Under the pieces are notes generated by a model. It did not search any database. It worked only from the letters and a program-made list of their open reading frames with translations, and was not told the DNA's origin. Shown piece by piece: positions 20,237 through 30,122 of a stretch of 55,694 bases of DNA. The position numbers and the translations under genes were made by a program. The stretch comes from Roseateles_E sp005503085. Its GTDB lineage: Bacteria; Pseudomonadota; Gammaproteobacteria; Burkholderiales; Burkholderiaceae_C. Within the stretch, counting starts at the first letter, position 1, and each line of letters starts with the position of its first letter. The stretch covers positions 1 through 55,694 of the forward strand of contig NZ_JAQOWX010000023.1 in the NCBI RefSeq assembly GCF_028462495.1, in the 5' to 3' direction.

Positions 20237-20808
20237 TTCTTGGGCTCCACAATGGCCTTGGTGATGATCACGGGCGCAACCGGCAGGTTTTGGTGCATGC
20301 CTTGGTTGCCCGTGGGTTTGATGCGAATCTTGTCGACGATGTCCATGCCCTCGACGACACGGCCGAACACCGCGTAGCCCTTGCCATCGCGCGCGTTGGC
20401 GGCGTCCAGGAAGGGGTTGTCGACGACATTGATGAAGAACTGCGCGGTGGCGGAGTTGGGGTCGCCGGTGCGGGCCATGGCCAGCGTGCCGCGCACATTG
20501 TTCAGGCCGTTGCCGGCTTCCAGCGGGATCGGCGGACGCGTCGGCTTTTGCTCCATCTTGGTCGTGAAGCCACCGCCCTGGATCATGAAGCCCTCGATCA
20601 CGCGATGGAAGATCGTGCCGTTGTAATGGCCGGCCTTCACATACTTGATGAAGTTGTCGACCGACTTGGGCGCCTTCTGGGCGTCCAGCTCGATGCGGAT
20701 ATCGCCCTCGGTCGTGCTCAGCTTGACCGTCTGAGCCCAGGCCGGTGCGGCGGCCAGCAGCGCCAGCAGGCCCAGCGCAGGGAGTGAGGAGTGTTTTTGC
20801 ATGAACAT
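20233..20808 (-). CDS. ppiA: periplasmic peptidyl-prolyl cis-trans isomerase A (cyclophilin)
   Basis: The 191-residue protein starts with a Sec signal peptide (LPALGLLALLAAAPAWAQ), so the mature enzyme is periplasmic. Motifs FHRVIEGFMIQGGG, LAMARTGDPNSATAQFFI and GYAVFGRVVEGMD match cyclophilins. Two starts are possible, 20808 and 20802. It is closely related to ppiB next door, probably by an old duplication followed by gain or loss of the signal. A TPR-protein gene lies 45 bases upstream in the same direction and may head the operon. Confidence 0.95.
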   Translation of the reverse strand: MFMQKHSSLPALGLLALLAAAPAWAQTVKLSTTEGDIRIELDAQKAPKSVDNFIKYVKAGHYNGTIFHRVIEGFMIQGGGFTTKMEQKPTRPPIPLEAGNGLNNVRGTLAMARTGDPNSATAQFFINVVDNPFLDAANARDGKGYAVFGRVVEGMDIVDKIRIKPTGNQGMHQNLPVAPVIITKAIVEPKK

Positions 20809-20853
20809 GGTTGCGGGCTGAAAAACGCGAGAGCGCTATTGTTACCCAGGCCG

Positions 20854-21393
20854 TCAGCGCGCCGGGCTCAAGCGGCTCAGCTTGAGCTTGAGCGCCGCGC
20901 CGTCGCCGCTGCCATGTTTGAGCGCCAGCCCATAGGCCCGCGCCGCCATGCGCAGCAGCACATCGCCCAGATTCTCCTGGGCCTGGGCGTGCTCGGGCTG
21001 CAGCCGCACCGCCTGTTCCAGCGCGGCATGGGCCAGGTCCAGCTCGCCCCGGGCGGCATAGAGCACGGCCAGGTTGTTGAACGGGTCGGCCAGGTCGGGG
21101 TAGTCCTGGGTCAGGGCCAGCAGCCCGGCTTCCGCCTGGCTGGCCTGGCCGAGTTCCATCTGCATCACGGCCTGGGCAAAGCGCAGCTTGGCATCGTTGG
21201 GGTTCAAGGCCAGCGCGGCCTGCACGGTCTGCAGCGCCTGGGTCTTCTGACCTTGCAGCCACAGGGCCTGGGCCGCGTCGAAATCCTGCGCGCCGGCCGG
21301 CAGCGCGCACAGCCACGCGCTCGTCAGCAGCGCCGCAAGGCGCAGCCTCTGGGGGCGGAAAAAGAGATGCAAGCTAGCAGCAGGACTGTGCAT
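20854..21393 (-). CDS. exported TPR-repeat protein
   Basis: The 179-residue protein has a signal peptide (LRLAALLTSAWLCALPAGAQ) and about three tetratricopeptide repeats between residues 38 and 150. Their typical Ala/Gly/Tyr/Pro spacing shows in ALWLQGQKTQALQTVQAALALNP, DPFNNLAVLYAARGELDLAHAALE and HAQAQENLGDVLLRMAARAY. Such proteins are periplasmic scaffolds. The partner is unknown, but the position ahead of ppiA-ppiB-lpxH hints at an envelope role. Confidence 0.85.
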   Translation of the reverse strand: MHSPAASLHLFFRPQRLRLAALLTSAWLCALPAGAQDFDAAQALWLQGQKTQALQTVQAALALNPNDAKLRFAQAVMQMELGQASQAEAGLLALTQDYPDLADPFNNLAVLYAARGELDLAHAALEQAVRLQPEHAQAQENLGDVLLRMAARAYGLALKHGSGDGAALKLKLSRLSPAR

Positions 21394-21445
21394 AAGTTCT
21401 TGGGCGCTGAGCCCGGGGCCTGGGCGTCGCCGAAGAGCGAGCCGC

Positions 21446-21451
21446 TATACT
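21446..21451 (+). promoter_or_regulatory. possible -10 element upstream of cysS
   Basis: TATACT lies 145 bases before the cysS start in the 202-base divergent region. No recognisable -35 is placed 16-18 bases upstream, so the call is weak. Nothing else stands out in this gap. Confidence 0.3.
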
Positions 21452-21595
21452 GAGCGATTCTACGGGGCCCACCGCTGCGCGCTTGATGCGATCTCGAAGT
21501 GCCTGATTTCGAAGTCCCCATCGCAACAGAGCCACCCGCAGCCCAACCCTGAGCTCGCCATCGATTCACGACCGACGCTGGCAAATCAAGATCCC

Positions 21596-22972
21596 ATGTC
21601 CCTGCGCATCTACAACTCGCTGACCCGCAAGGTCGAGCCCTTCAGCCCTATCGATCCCGGCCATGTGCGCATGTATGTGTGCGGCATGACGATTTACGAC
21701 CTCTGTCATGTCGGCCATGCCCGCATGATGATGGCTTTCGATGTGGTGCAGCGCTGGCTCAAAGCCTCGGGCTTCAAGGTCACCTATGTGCGCAACATCA
21801 CCGATATCGAGGACAAGATCATCAGGCGTGCGGTCGAGCGGGGCATCAGCATCCGCGAGCTGACCGACGAGATGATTGCCGCGATGCGCCGCGATATCGG
21901 CGCGCTGGGCGTCGAGACACCCACGCATGAGCCGCGTGCCACCGACTATGTGGGCCAGATGCTGGACCTGATCGGTACCTTGGAAAACAAGGGCCTGGCC
22001 TACCGCGCCAGCAACGGCGATGTGAACTACGCGGTGCGCAAGTTCCCTGGCTACGGCAAGCTGTCCGGCAAGTCGCTGGACGATTTGCGTGCCGGCGAGC
22101 GTGTCGCCGTTGACGATGGCAAACTCGACCCACTGGACTTCGTGCTCTGGAAGGCCGCCAAGGACAGCGAGCCCGAAGATGCCAAGTACGCTGGCCCTTA
22201 CGGCCCCGGCCGCCCCGGCTGGCATATCGAATGCTCGGCCATGGCCTGCGCGCTGCTGGGCGAGCATTTCGACATCCATGGCGGCGGGCAGGATCTGCAG
22301 TTCCCCCACCATGAGAACGAGATCGCCCAGAGCGAGGGCGCCAGCGGTGGCAAGCCCTTCGTCAATGTCTGGATGCACAACGGCTTCCTGAACGTCGACA
22401 ACGAGAAGATGTCCAAGAGCCTGGGCAACTTCTTCACGATCCAGGATGTGCTCAAGCGCTACGACGGCGAGACGCTGCGCTACTTCATGCTGCGCACCCA
22501 TTACCGCAGCCCTTTCAATTTCAGCGATGCCAATCTGGACGATGCGCGCAGCGCACTGCGCCGGCTCTACACGGCGCTGGATGGCCTCGACGTCGAGGCC
22601 GGCGAGATTGACTGGACACAGCCGCAGGCGGCCGCCTTCCGGGTCGCGCTGGCTGATGACTTCCATGCGCCCGGCGCGGTGGCCCAGCGCTGCGAGCGGG
22701 CCGCCAGCCTGAACCGCAGCCGCTCGCTGGACGAGGCGCGCCTGCTGAAGAGCCTGGGCGCGGTGCTGGGGATTCTGCAGCAGCCGCCGCGCCAGTACCT
22801 GCAGGCTGGCAGCGGCCTGGACGAGGCCGCGATCCAGGCGCAGATCGACGCCCGGGCGGCGGCGAAGGCGGCGCGCAACTTCGCCGAGGCCGACCGCATC
22901 CGTCAGGAACTGCTGGCCGCCGGCATTGTCTTGCAGGACTCGCCCCAGGGCACGACGTGGATGAAGGCCTGA
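21596..22972 (+). CDS. cysS: cysteinyl-tRNA synthetase
   Basis: The 458-residue class I synthetase charges tRNA-Cys in the cytosol. The HIGH-type signature is HVGH (38-41) preceded by the zinc ligand Cys29. Further ligands lie in the CSAMA and HHENEIAQSE blocks. The KMSKS loop is present (KMSKSLGNF). The start MSLRIYNSLTRKVEPF is the family norm. The length matches E. coli CysS (461). It is followed after one base by the glycosylase gene. Confidence 0.98.
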   Translation: MSLRIYNSLTRKVEPFSPIDPGHVRMYVCGMTIYDLCHVGHARMMMAFDVVQRWLKASGFKVTYVRNITDIEDKIIRRAVERGISIRELTDEMIAAMRRDIGALGVETPTHEPRATDYVGQMLDLIGTLENKGLAYRASNGDVNYAVRKFPGYGKLSGKSLDDLRAGERVAVDDGKLDPLDFVLWKAAKDSEPEDAKYAGPYGPGRPGWHIECSAMACALLGEHFDIHGGGQDLQFPHHENEIAQSEGASGGKPFVNVWMHNGFLNVDNEKMSKSLGNFFTIQDVLKRYDGETLRYFMLRTHYRSPFNFSDANLDDARSALRRLYTALDGLDVEAGEIDWTQPQAAAFRVALADDFHAPGAVAQRCERAASLNRSRSLDEARLLKSLGAVLGILQQPPRQYLQAGSGLDEAAIQAQIDARAAAKAARNFAEADRIRQELLAAGIVLQDSPQGTTWMKA

Positions 22973-22973
22973 G

Positions 22974-23627
22974 GTGGGACGCGCTGCAGCGGGGGTGACC
23001 CCGGACTACTGGGACGAGGCTTGTCGTCATCTGGCCAAGCGTGACCGCGTGATGAAGAAACTCATCCCGCAGTTCGGCGAGGCACGGCTGCAGGTGCGCG
23101 GCGATGCGTTCACGACCCTGGCGCGCTCCATCGTCGGCCAGCAGATCTCGGTCAAGTCCGCGCAGGCGGCCTGGGAGAAGTTCGCCGCGCTGATCAGCAT
23201 GCCGACCGCCCGCGTGATCCAGCCGGCCGCCGTGCTGGCCCTGCCGGTGGCCGATCTGCGCGCGGCCGGCCTGTCGGCCCGCAAGGTCGAGTACCTCAGC
23301 GATCTGGCCCAGCACTTCGAGGCGGGCCGTGTGCATGTGCGCCAATGGACGCAGATGGACGACGAAGCCATCATTGAGGAGCTGGTGGCGATCCGTGGCA
23401 TCAGCCGCTGGACGGCCGAGATGTTCCTGATCTTCCACCTGATGCGGCCCAATGTGATGCCGCTGGACGATCCCGGTCTGCTCAAGGGCATCAGCCAGAA
23501 CTACTTCAGCGGCGAGCCGGTCTCGCGCGCCGAGGGCCGTGAGGTCGGGGAGGCCTGGGCCCCTTACCGCTCGGTAGCCACATGGTACATTTGGCGCAGC
23601 CTTGATCCGCTCCCGGTGGAGCCCTGA
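22974..23627 (+). CDS. AlkA-like DNA-3-methyladenine glycosylase (HhH-GPD)
   Basis: The 217-residue protein starts at a GTG two bases after the cysS stop. It carries the helix-hairpin-helix-GPD signature: LVAIRGISRWTAEMFLIF followed by the catalytic Asp in MPLDDPGLLKG. The early QQISVKSAQAAWEKF helix is typical of AlkA-like enzymes. It excises alkylated purines to start base-excision repair. It lacks the N-terminal domain of E. coli AlkA (282 residues), so it belongs to the short single-domain type. Confidence 0.93.
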   Translation: MGRAAAGVTPDYWDEACRHLAKRDRVMKKLIPQFGEARLQVRGDAFTTLARSIVGQQISVKSAQAAWEKFAALISMPTARVIQPAAVLALPVADLRAAGLSARKVEYLSDLAQHFEAGRVHVRQWTQMDDEAIIEELVAIRGISRWTAEMFLIFHLMRPNVMPLDDPGLLKGISQNYFSGEPVSRAEGREVGEAWAPYRSVATWYIWRSLDPLPVEP

Positions 23628-23689
23628 CCCTGGTATCTCGGCCCGTATCTACCGATCGCGGGCCGTCATCTCTGAAAGACCTAAGCAGG

Positions 23690-24661
<972 letters not shown>

Positions 24662-25987
24662 GCTTCAGCCGCGCCGCTGTGTAGCGGTCGCCTACAGCGG
24701 CGGCCGTGATTCCACCGCCTTGCTACATGCGACGGCCCGCCAGGCCGGCGAACTCGGCCTGGAGGTCGTCGCCCTGCATGTGCATCACGGGCTCAGTGCC
24801 CATGCCGACGATTGGCTGGTCCACTGCGAGCGTCAGTGCGAGCGCTGGGCCGCCTCGGGGCTGCCCTTGCGCCTGCTGTCGCAGCGTCTGGAAGGAGCAC
24901 CAGCGGCGGCGCAAAGCGTCGAGGCCTGGGCCCGCGAGGGTCGTTATGCGGCGCTTAGCATGATGGCCCAGGCGGCCGGCGCCGATCTGCTGCTGCTGGC
25001 CCAGCATCGCCGCGATCAGGCCGAAACCCTGCTGTTGCAGGCCCTGCGCGGCGCTGGCGTGGCCGGGATGGCGGCGATGCCGGCGCAGCAATGGCGCGAT
25101 GGCCTGCTCTGGGCCCGACCCTGGCTGGCGCAACCGCGCGAGGCCATCGAGGCCTATCTGCACGCCCATGGCCTGGACTATATCGATGACGACAGCAATG
25201 GAGACCCTCGCTATGCGCGCAACCGCCTGCGCCTGCAGGTGTGGCCGGGGCTGAGCAAGGCTTTTCCGGCTGCCGAAGCCAGCCTGGCGCAGACGGCTGA
25301 ATGGGCGCAGCAGGCCTTGGCCTTGCAGCATGAGATGGCCGCTGTGGATCTGGCGGAGCTCGTCGGCCCCGAGGGCCTGGACATGGCGGGTCTGCTGGCC
25401 CTGTCGCCGGCACGCGCCAGCAATGCCTTGCGGGCCTGGTTGCGCACCCGGCTCGGCCGACCGGCGCCGGCCAGCCTGGTGCAGCGGCTGTTGCACGAGT
25501 CGAGCGCAGGGCAGGGGGCCTGGCCCTGCGCAGGTGGTGCGCTGAGGCTGTATCGGTGGCGATTGCTGCATGCCCCCGCCCGGGCTGTGACCGCAGCGCC
25601 TGTGGTCGAACTGAATCTGGGGCGACCCGGTGTCCATCCCGTGCCGGCTTGGCAGGGAGAGTGGATTGTTGAAGCCGTCGAGCAAGGTGGCGTGGCCGCC
25701 ACGCGCCTGGCATCGCTCGTGATGCGGCCGCGCGAGGGGGGCGAGCAGTTCCAGCGCCATCCGGCCGGCCCGCCGCGCAGCCTGAAGAAGGCGTTCCAGA
25801 GCGCGGCCCTGCCGGCCTGGCAGCGCAATGCTCCCTTGCTCTATGCGGACCAGCAACTGCTGTTCGTGCCCGGGCTCGGCCCGGATGCGCGCTGTCTGGC
25901 CCGACCGGGCGAGCCGCAGCTGCGCCTGGACTGGCGTCCTGTGCCTCGCATGTAACGCCCGGACGTCGTTTGTTGCGGTGCGGCAGC

Positions 25988-25993
25988 TAGAAT
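25988..25993 (+). promoter_or_regulatory. possible -10 element upstream of lysC
   Basis: TAGAAT lies 69 bases before the lysC start in the 106-base gap after tilS. A clear -35 is missing (TTGTTG at 25970 is only 12 bases away). The leader is too short to hold a lysine riboswitch. Confidence 0.35.
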
Positions 25994-26061
25994 CGAGGGC
26001 TGCGACCGCGGCGCACCCCTTGCCCGATTCAGGGCCTCGACCCCCGCGTTGAAGAATCCCC

Positions 26062-27333
26062 ATGGCACTGATAGTTCACAAATACGGCGGGACCTCGATG
26101 GGGTCCACCGAGCGCATCCGCAATGTGGCCAAGCGCGTCGCCAAATGGGCGCGCGCCGGGCATCAGATGGTGGTCGTGCCTTCGGCAATGAGTGGTGAGA
26201 CCAACCGCCTGCTGGGCCTGGCCAAGGAGCTGTCACCGGCTTCATCGAGCCCCGAGCTGAACCGCGAGCTGGACATGATTGCCGCTACCGGCGAGCAGGT
26301 CTCGGTCGGCCTGTTGGCGATCGCGCTGCAGGCCGAAGGCCTGGAAGCCGTCAGCTACACAGGCTGGCAGGTGCCGGTGCAGACCGACTCCTCGCACACC
26401 AAAGCCCGCATCGAGAGCATCGATGACGCGCGCGTGCGCGCCGATCTGGCCGCCGGCAAGGTCGTCGTGATTGCCGGCTTCCAGGGCGTGGACGAAGAGC
26501 AGAACATCACGACCCTGGGTCGTGGCGGCTCCGACACTTCGGCCGTGGCGATCGCCGCTGCGATGAAGGCCGACGAGTGCCTGATCTACACCGATGTCGA
26601 CGGCGTCTACACCACCGACCCGCGCATCGTGCCCGAGGCGCGCCGCCTGCACACCATCAGCTTCGAAGAGATGCTGGAGATGGCCTCGCTGGGCTCCAAG
26701 ATCCTGCAGATCCGCTCGGTCGAGTTCGCCGGCAAGTACCGCGTGCCGCTGCGCGTGCTGTCGAGCTTCACGCCCTGGGACATCGATATCAACGAGGAAG
26801 CCAAGTCCGGCACCCTGATCAGTTTTGAAGAGGACGAAAAAATGGAACAAGCCGTCGTGTCGGGCATCGCCTTCAACCGTGACGAAGCCAAGGTGACCCT
26901 GCTGGGCGTGCCGGACAAGCCGGGCATCGCCTTCCAGATCCTGGGCCCGGTGGCCGAGGCCAATATCGACATCGACGTCATCATCCAGAACGTCTCGCAG
27001 GACGGCAAGACCGACTTCAGCTTCACCGTGCACCGCAACGATTACGCGCGCACGATGGAACTGCTGGAGAGCACCGTCGGCCCGGCCACCCAGGCCGCCA
27101 AGGTGCTGGGCGACCCGAAGATCTGCAAGGTCTCCATCGTCGGCATCGGCATGCGCTCGCATGTGGGCGTTGCGTCCAAGATGTTCCGCGCACTGAGCGA
27201 AGAGGGCATCAATATCCAGATGATCAGCACCAGCGAAATCAAGACTTCGGTCGTGATCGACGAGAAGTACATGGAGCTGGCGGTGCGCGCGCTACACAAG
27301 GCCTTCGATCTGGATCAGGAAATTTCTGCCTGA
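26062..27333 (+). CDS. lysC: aspartate kinase
   Basis: The 423-residue monofunctional aspartokinase phosphorylates aspartate, the first step to Lys, Thr, Met and diaminopimelate. The N-terminal kinase domain has KYGGTSMGS (Lys7), TLGRGGSDTSAVA and the DVDGVYTTDPRIV loop. Two C-terminal ACT domains (about 265-340 and 345-423, with GIAFQILGPVAEANIDID and SKMFRALSEEGINIQMIS) bind feedback inhibitors, usually lysine plus threonine in this type. It stands alone, followed by a tRNA gene. Confidence 0.97.
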   Translation: MALIVHKYGGTSMGSTERIRNVAKRVAKWARAGHQMVVVPSAMSGETNRLLGLAKELSPASSSPELNRELDMIAATGEQVSVGLLAIALQAEGLEAVSYTGWQVPVQTDSSHTKARIESIDDARVRADLAAGKVVVIAGFQGVDEEQNITTLGRGGSDTSAVAIAAAMKADECLIYTDVDGVYTTDPRIVPEARRLHTISFEEMLEMASLGSKILQIRSVEFAGKYRVPLRVLSSFTPWDIDINEEAKSGTLISFEEDEKMEQAVVSGIAFNRDEAKVTLLGVPDKPGIAFQILGPVAEANIDIDVIIQNVSQDGKTDFSFTVHRNDYARTMELLESTVGPATQAAKVLGDPKICKVSIVGIGMRSHVGVASKMFRALSEEGINIQMISTSEIKTSVVIDEKYMELAVRALHKAFDLDQEISA

Positions 27334-27339
27334 TTTTCC

Positions 27340-27367
27340 TTGAAGCCTCGAATTCTTCGTATAGAAT
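27340..27367 (+). promoter_or_regulatory. promoter of tRNA-Ser
   Basis: TTGAAG (27340-27345) and TAGAAT (27362-27367) are 16 bases apart. Transcription would begin near 27374, seven bases before the mature tRNA. Confidence 0.6.
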
Positions 27368-27380
27368 GCGAGGCTCAGCT

Positions 27381-27473
27381 GGAGTCGTGACCGAGTGGCC
27401 GAAGGTGCTCCCCTGCTAAGGGAGTATGTGGGCAAAACCTGCATCGAGAGTTCGAATCTCTCCGACTCCGCCA
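27381..27473 (+). tRNA. tRNA-Ser (anticodon GCU)
   Basis: The acceptor stem GGAGTCG pairs with CGACTCC, followed by G and an encoded CCA (to 27473). The anticodon arm is CTCCC-CTGCTAA-GGGAG with anticodon GCT at 27415-27417, reading AGC/AGU. The long variable arm, T arm GAGAG-TTCGAAT-CTCTC and total length of 93 are typical of a class II serine tRNA. Confidence 0.97.
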
Positions 27474-27481
27474 ACAGTTGA

Positions 27482-27513
27482 AAAGCCCCCGCAGCGCAAG
27501 CTGCGGGGGCTTT
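27482..27513. terminator. strong hairpin terminator between tRNA-Ser and the MocR-type gene
   Basis: A perfect 14-bp stem AAAGCCCCCGCAGC/GCTGCGGGGGCTTT encloses a GCAA tetraloop. T residues follow on the plus strand, and TTTTC follows on the minus strand, so it can end both the tRNA transcript and the convergent regulator transcript. Confidence 0.92.
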
Positions 27514-27532
27514 GTTGTTTCCGGACCGCCCC

Positions 27533-28990
27533 TTATCGCCAGGCGCGGGCCAGCGTTGCGACGGCGGACCGGATCTGTGCCTCGGTCACGCCGGCAAAAC
27601 CCAGCAGCAGGCCGGCGCGCGCGCTGGCCGGCAGCACGGCGCCGACCTGGCGCAGCGGGCCCAGCTCGACGCCCTGGGCCTCGGCCAGGGCATGCAGGCG
27701 CTGCTCCTGCACGGCACTGTCCAGCGGCAGCAGCGCGTGCAGGCCGGCATCGACCTGCGCCAGCGGCAGCGCGGTGCCGAAGTGCTGCTGCCAGCTGCCC
27801 AGCAGCGCGTCGCGCCGGCGCTCGGCGGCGCGACGCACCCGGCGCACATGGCGCAGGAAGTGACCCTGCTCGATGAAGTCGGCCATCACGCTCTGATCGG
27901 CGATCGAAGCATGCCGGTCCAGCAGTGCGCGCAGCTTGGCCAGATTCGAGGCCCAGGCCGGCGGCGCCACCAGATAGCCCAGGCGCAGGCCCGGGAACAG
28001 CAGCTTGGAGAAGGTGCCGATATAGAGCGTGCGGCCGCTGCGGTCTAGGCTGGCCAGCGGCGCAAGCGGCACGCCGGTGTAGCGGTACTCGCCGTCGTAG
28101 TCGTCCTCCAGGATGTAGGCGTCATGGCGCTGCGCCCAGGCCAGCAGGTCCAGGCGCCGCTGCAAGCTCATCACCGCGCCGCCGGGAAACTGGTGCGAGG
28201 GCGAGACGTAGGCCAGCCGGCAAGGCCCCAGCGCCTCCAGCGCGCCGACCTGCAGGCCCTGGGCATCGACCGGCACGGGCAAGACCCGACCCCCTTGCAG
28301 GGCCAGCGCCGCAGCGGCGGCACGGTAGCCGGGCGACTCGATCGCGGCGCGCTCGCCGGGCCCGAGCAGGGCCAGCGCGGCCAGCGCGATGGCCTGCTGA
28401 GAGCCGCCGGTGATCAGCACCTGCTCGGCCGTGCAGCGCAGGCCGCGCGAATGGCTCAGGTAGCGGGCCACCATCTCGCGCAGGCGCGGCAGGCCGGCAG
28501 GGTCGGAGTAGCCCAGCGATTGCTGGCCGGCGCGGCGCCAGAAGCGCGCCTGCAGCCGGGCCCAGATCTCGGCGGGGAAGAGGTCCAGTGCCGGCACGCC
28601 GTAGCGGAAAGCGCGCGGCGGCCCCTCGACCATGCGGGGCTGGCTGTAGCGCTGCAGATGCTGCCACAGCGCGGTGCTCGGCATGGCCTGCTGCGCTGCG
28701 ACCCCGGCGGCCTGTGCGATGGCGCCGCCCGGCAGCCCGGCCACATAGCTGCCATCGCCGACGCGGGTCTGCAGAAAGCCCTCGGCCAGCAGCTGCTCAT
28801 AGGCCCGCACCACGGTGTTGCGCGACACCCCCAGCGCGGCCGCCAGCTCGCGCGTGGTCGGCAGGCGCAGTGCGGCCGGCAGCTGGCCTTGCAGGATGCG
28901 TGTCTTCAGCTGCGCATGGATCTGACGGGCCAGCGGCTGACCCGGCTGCAGCTTCATGCCGGCTGGATCGAGGGCCAGGATTGGTGCCAT
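27533..28990 (-). CDS. MocR/PdxR-type transcriptional regulator (GntR HTH fused to aminotransferase fold)
   Basis: The 485-residue protein starts MAPILALDPAG. Residues 15-85 form a GntR winged helix (RLPTTRELAAALGVSRNTVVRAYEQL). From about residue 125 it is a fold-type I aminotransferase with LITGGSQQA, the DDYDGEYRY motif and the PLP lysine Lys329 in TFSKLLFPGLRLGY. Such regulators sense PLP or amines rather than catalyse. PdxR controls PLP synthesis and others control amine or taurine use. It is divergent from a paiB homologue and a GNAT gene across 57 bases, so these are its likely targets. The longer upstream frame crosses the promoter and is rejected. Confidence 0.93.
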   Translation of the reverse strand: MAPILALDPAGMKLQPGQPLARQIHAQLKTRILQGQLPAALRLPTTRELAAALGVSRNTVVRAYEQLLAEGFLQTRVGDGSYVAGLPGGAIAQAAGVAAQQAMPSTALWQHLQRYSQPRMVEGPPRAFRYGVPALDLFPAEIWARLQARFWRRAGQQSLGYSDPAGLPRLREMVARYLSHSRGLRCTAEQVLITGGSQQAIALAALALLGPGERAAIESPGYRAAAAALALQGGRVLPVPVDAQGLQVGALEALGPCRLAYVSPSHQFPGGAVMSLQRRLDLLAWAQRHDAYILEDDYDGEYRYTGVPLAPLASLDRSGRTLYIGTFSKLLFPGLRLGYLVAPPAWASNLAKLRALLDRHASIADQSVMADFIEQGHFLRHVRRVRRAAERRRDALLGSWQQHFGTALPLAQVDAGLHALLPLDSAVQEQRLHALAEAQGVELGPLRQVGAVLPASARAGLLLGFAGVTEAQIRSAVATLARAWR

Positions 28991-29012
28991 AAAAATTCCG
29001 GATATTGGATCT

Positions 29013-29040
29013 TTGATCGTACCAAGCGATGCCCTAGAGT
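29013..29040 (+). promoter_or_regulatory. promoter of the paiB homologue
   Basis: TTGATC (29013-29018) and TAGAGT (29035-29040) are 16 bases apart, and the ATG is at 29048. Transcription would start almost at the ATG, so the message may be leaderless. The TTGGATC and GTACCAA segments around the -35 form an imperfect inverted repeat that could bind the divergent MocR regulator. Confidence 0.5.
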
Positions 29041-29047
29041 GGCGCCC

Positions 29048-29668
29048 ATGTACACACCCAAACACTTTGCACTGAGCGATCTGGCGCTGGCGCGCCGGCT
29101 GATCGATGAACAACCCTTCGCGATGCTGGTCGGCCCCGATGCGCAGGGGCAGAGTTTCGTGACCCATCTGCCGCTGTCCTGGGGGGGCGATGAAGAGGGC
29201 TGGTGGCTGGAGGGCCATATGGCGCGCGCCAATCCGCACTGGGCCTGGCTGGCCGCGCAGGGCCAGGTGCTGGCGGTGTTCAGCGGGCCGGACGGCTATA
29301 TCTCACCGACGCACTACGAAACCCGGCTCAATGTGCCGACCTGGAACTACCTGGCCGTCCATGTGCACGGCGCGCTGGAGACCATCGACGAGGCCGCCGC
29401 CAAGGACGCGCTGCTCAAGCGTCTGATTGCCCGCCATGAGCCCGGCTATGCCGAGCAGTGGCGCGGCCTGCCCGAGGACTTCCAGCACAAGCTGCTGGGC
29501 GCCATCGTGGGCTTCCGCATCAGGGTGGCGCGCTGGGAGGCCAAGGCCAAGCTGAGCCAGAACCGCTCGGCGCTCGAGCGTGCGCGCATCATCGCCCACA
29601 GCGAGGCCGGCACGGCCAATGAACGCGAACTGGCGCGGTGGATGCATCAACTGGGGCTGGGCGCATGA
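29048..29668 (+). CDS. PaiB-family FMN-binding protein
   Basis: The 206-residue protein starts MYTPKHFALSDL and matches PaiB in length and key motifs: HLPLSW, HMARANPHW, YISPTHYETRLNVPTWNY and the C-terminal KLSQNRS. The family has a split-barrel FMN-binding fold. In Bacillus PaiB acts with the acetyltransferase PaiA as a regulator of sporulation and protease genes; a role in amine or flavin chemistry is also possible. Here too an acetyltransferase gene follows directly (4-base overlap), echoing the paiA-paiB pairing, although that reading frame is broken. Confidence 0.9.
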   Translation: MYTPKHFALSDLALARRLIDEQPFAMLVGPDAQGQSFVTHLPLSWGGDEEGWWLEGHMARANPHWAWLAAQGQVLAVFSGPDGYISPTHYETRLNVPTWNYLAVHVHGALETIDEAAAKDALLKRLIARHEPGYAEQWRGLPEDFQHKLLGAIVGFRIRVARWEAKAKLSQNRSALERARIIAHSEAGTANERELARWMHQLGLGA

Positions 29669-30117
29669 GCCGGCCGGACTGGACGATTCGGCCCCTGCAG
29701 GCCGCAGACCGTGCCGGCTGGGAGCCGCTGGCGCGCGGCTACAAGGCCTTCTACGAGACCGCGCATGACGAGGCCACCTACGAGCTGGCCTGGCAACGCC
29801 TGCTGGCCGGGTAGGAGGTCCATGGGCTGGCGGCGGTCGGTGCGGACGGCCGGCTGCTGGGCCTGGCGCACTACCTGTTTCACACCAGCGTCTGGACCGG
29901 TTCGAGCTGCTATCTGCAGGACCTTTTCGTCGACCCGGATGCGCGCGGCCAGGGGGTGGCTGCGGACTTGATCGAGGCGGTGGCCGAGCGCGCCGCCGCG
30001 CAGGGCGCGACGCGCTACTACTGGCTGACCCAGGCCCACAACGCCAGGGCCCGCGCGCTCTATGACCGGGTGGCCCAGCATCGTGGCTTTGTGCGCTACG
30101 ACTATCCGCTGGGCTGA
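29665..30117 (+). pseudogene. GNAT acetyltransferase gene interrupted by one in-frame TAG
   Basis: From the ATG overlapping the paiB stop, the frame encodes an N-terminal GNAT part (WTIRPLQAADRAGWEPLARG) up to residue 49, then TAG at 29812-29814. It continues unbroken in the same frame to TGA 30115-30117. The second part has the acetyl-CoA loop (LFVDPDARGQGVAADLIEAV) and the C-terminal YYWLTQAHNARARALYDRVA. Full length would be 150 residues, normal for GNATs, so the TAG replaces one residue, probably Glu, Lys or Gln. Either a recent nonsense mutation or a base-call error explains this. No good internal start exists for the second part. Confidence 0.8.
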
Positions 30118-30122
30118 CGCGA

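Noticed and set aside
25956..26061. Lysine riboswitch before lysC
   Set aside because: The gap is only 106 bases, too short for the L-box fold, and no conserved core is seen.
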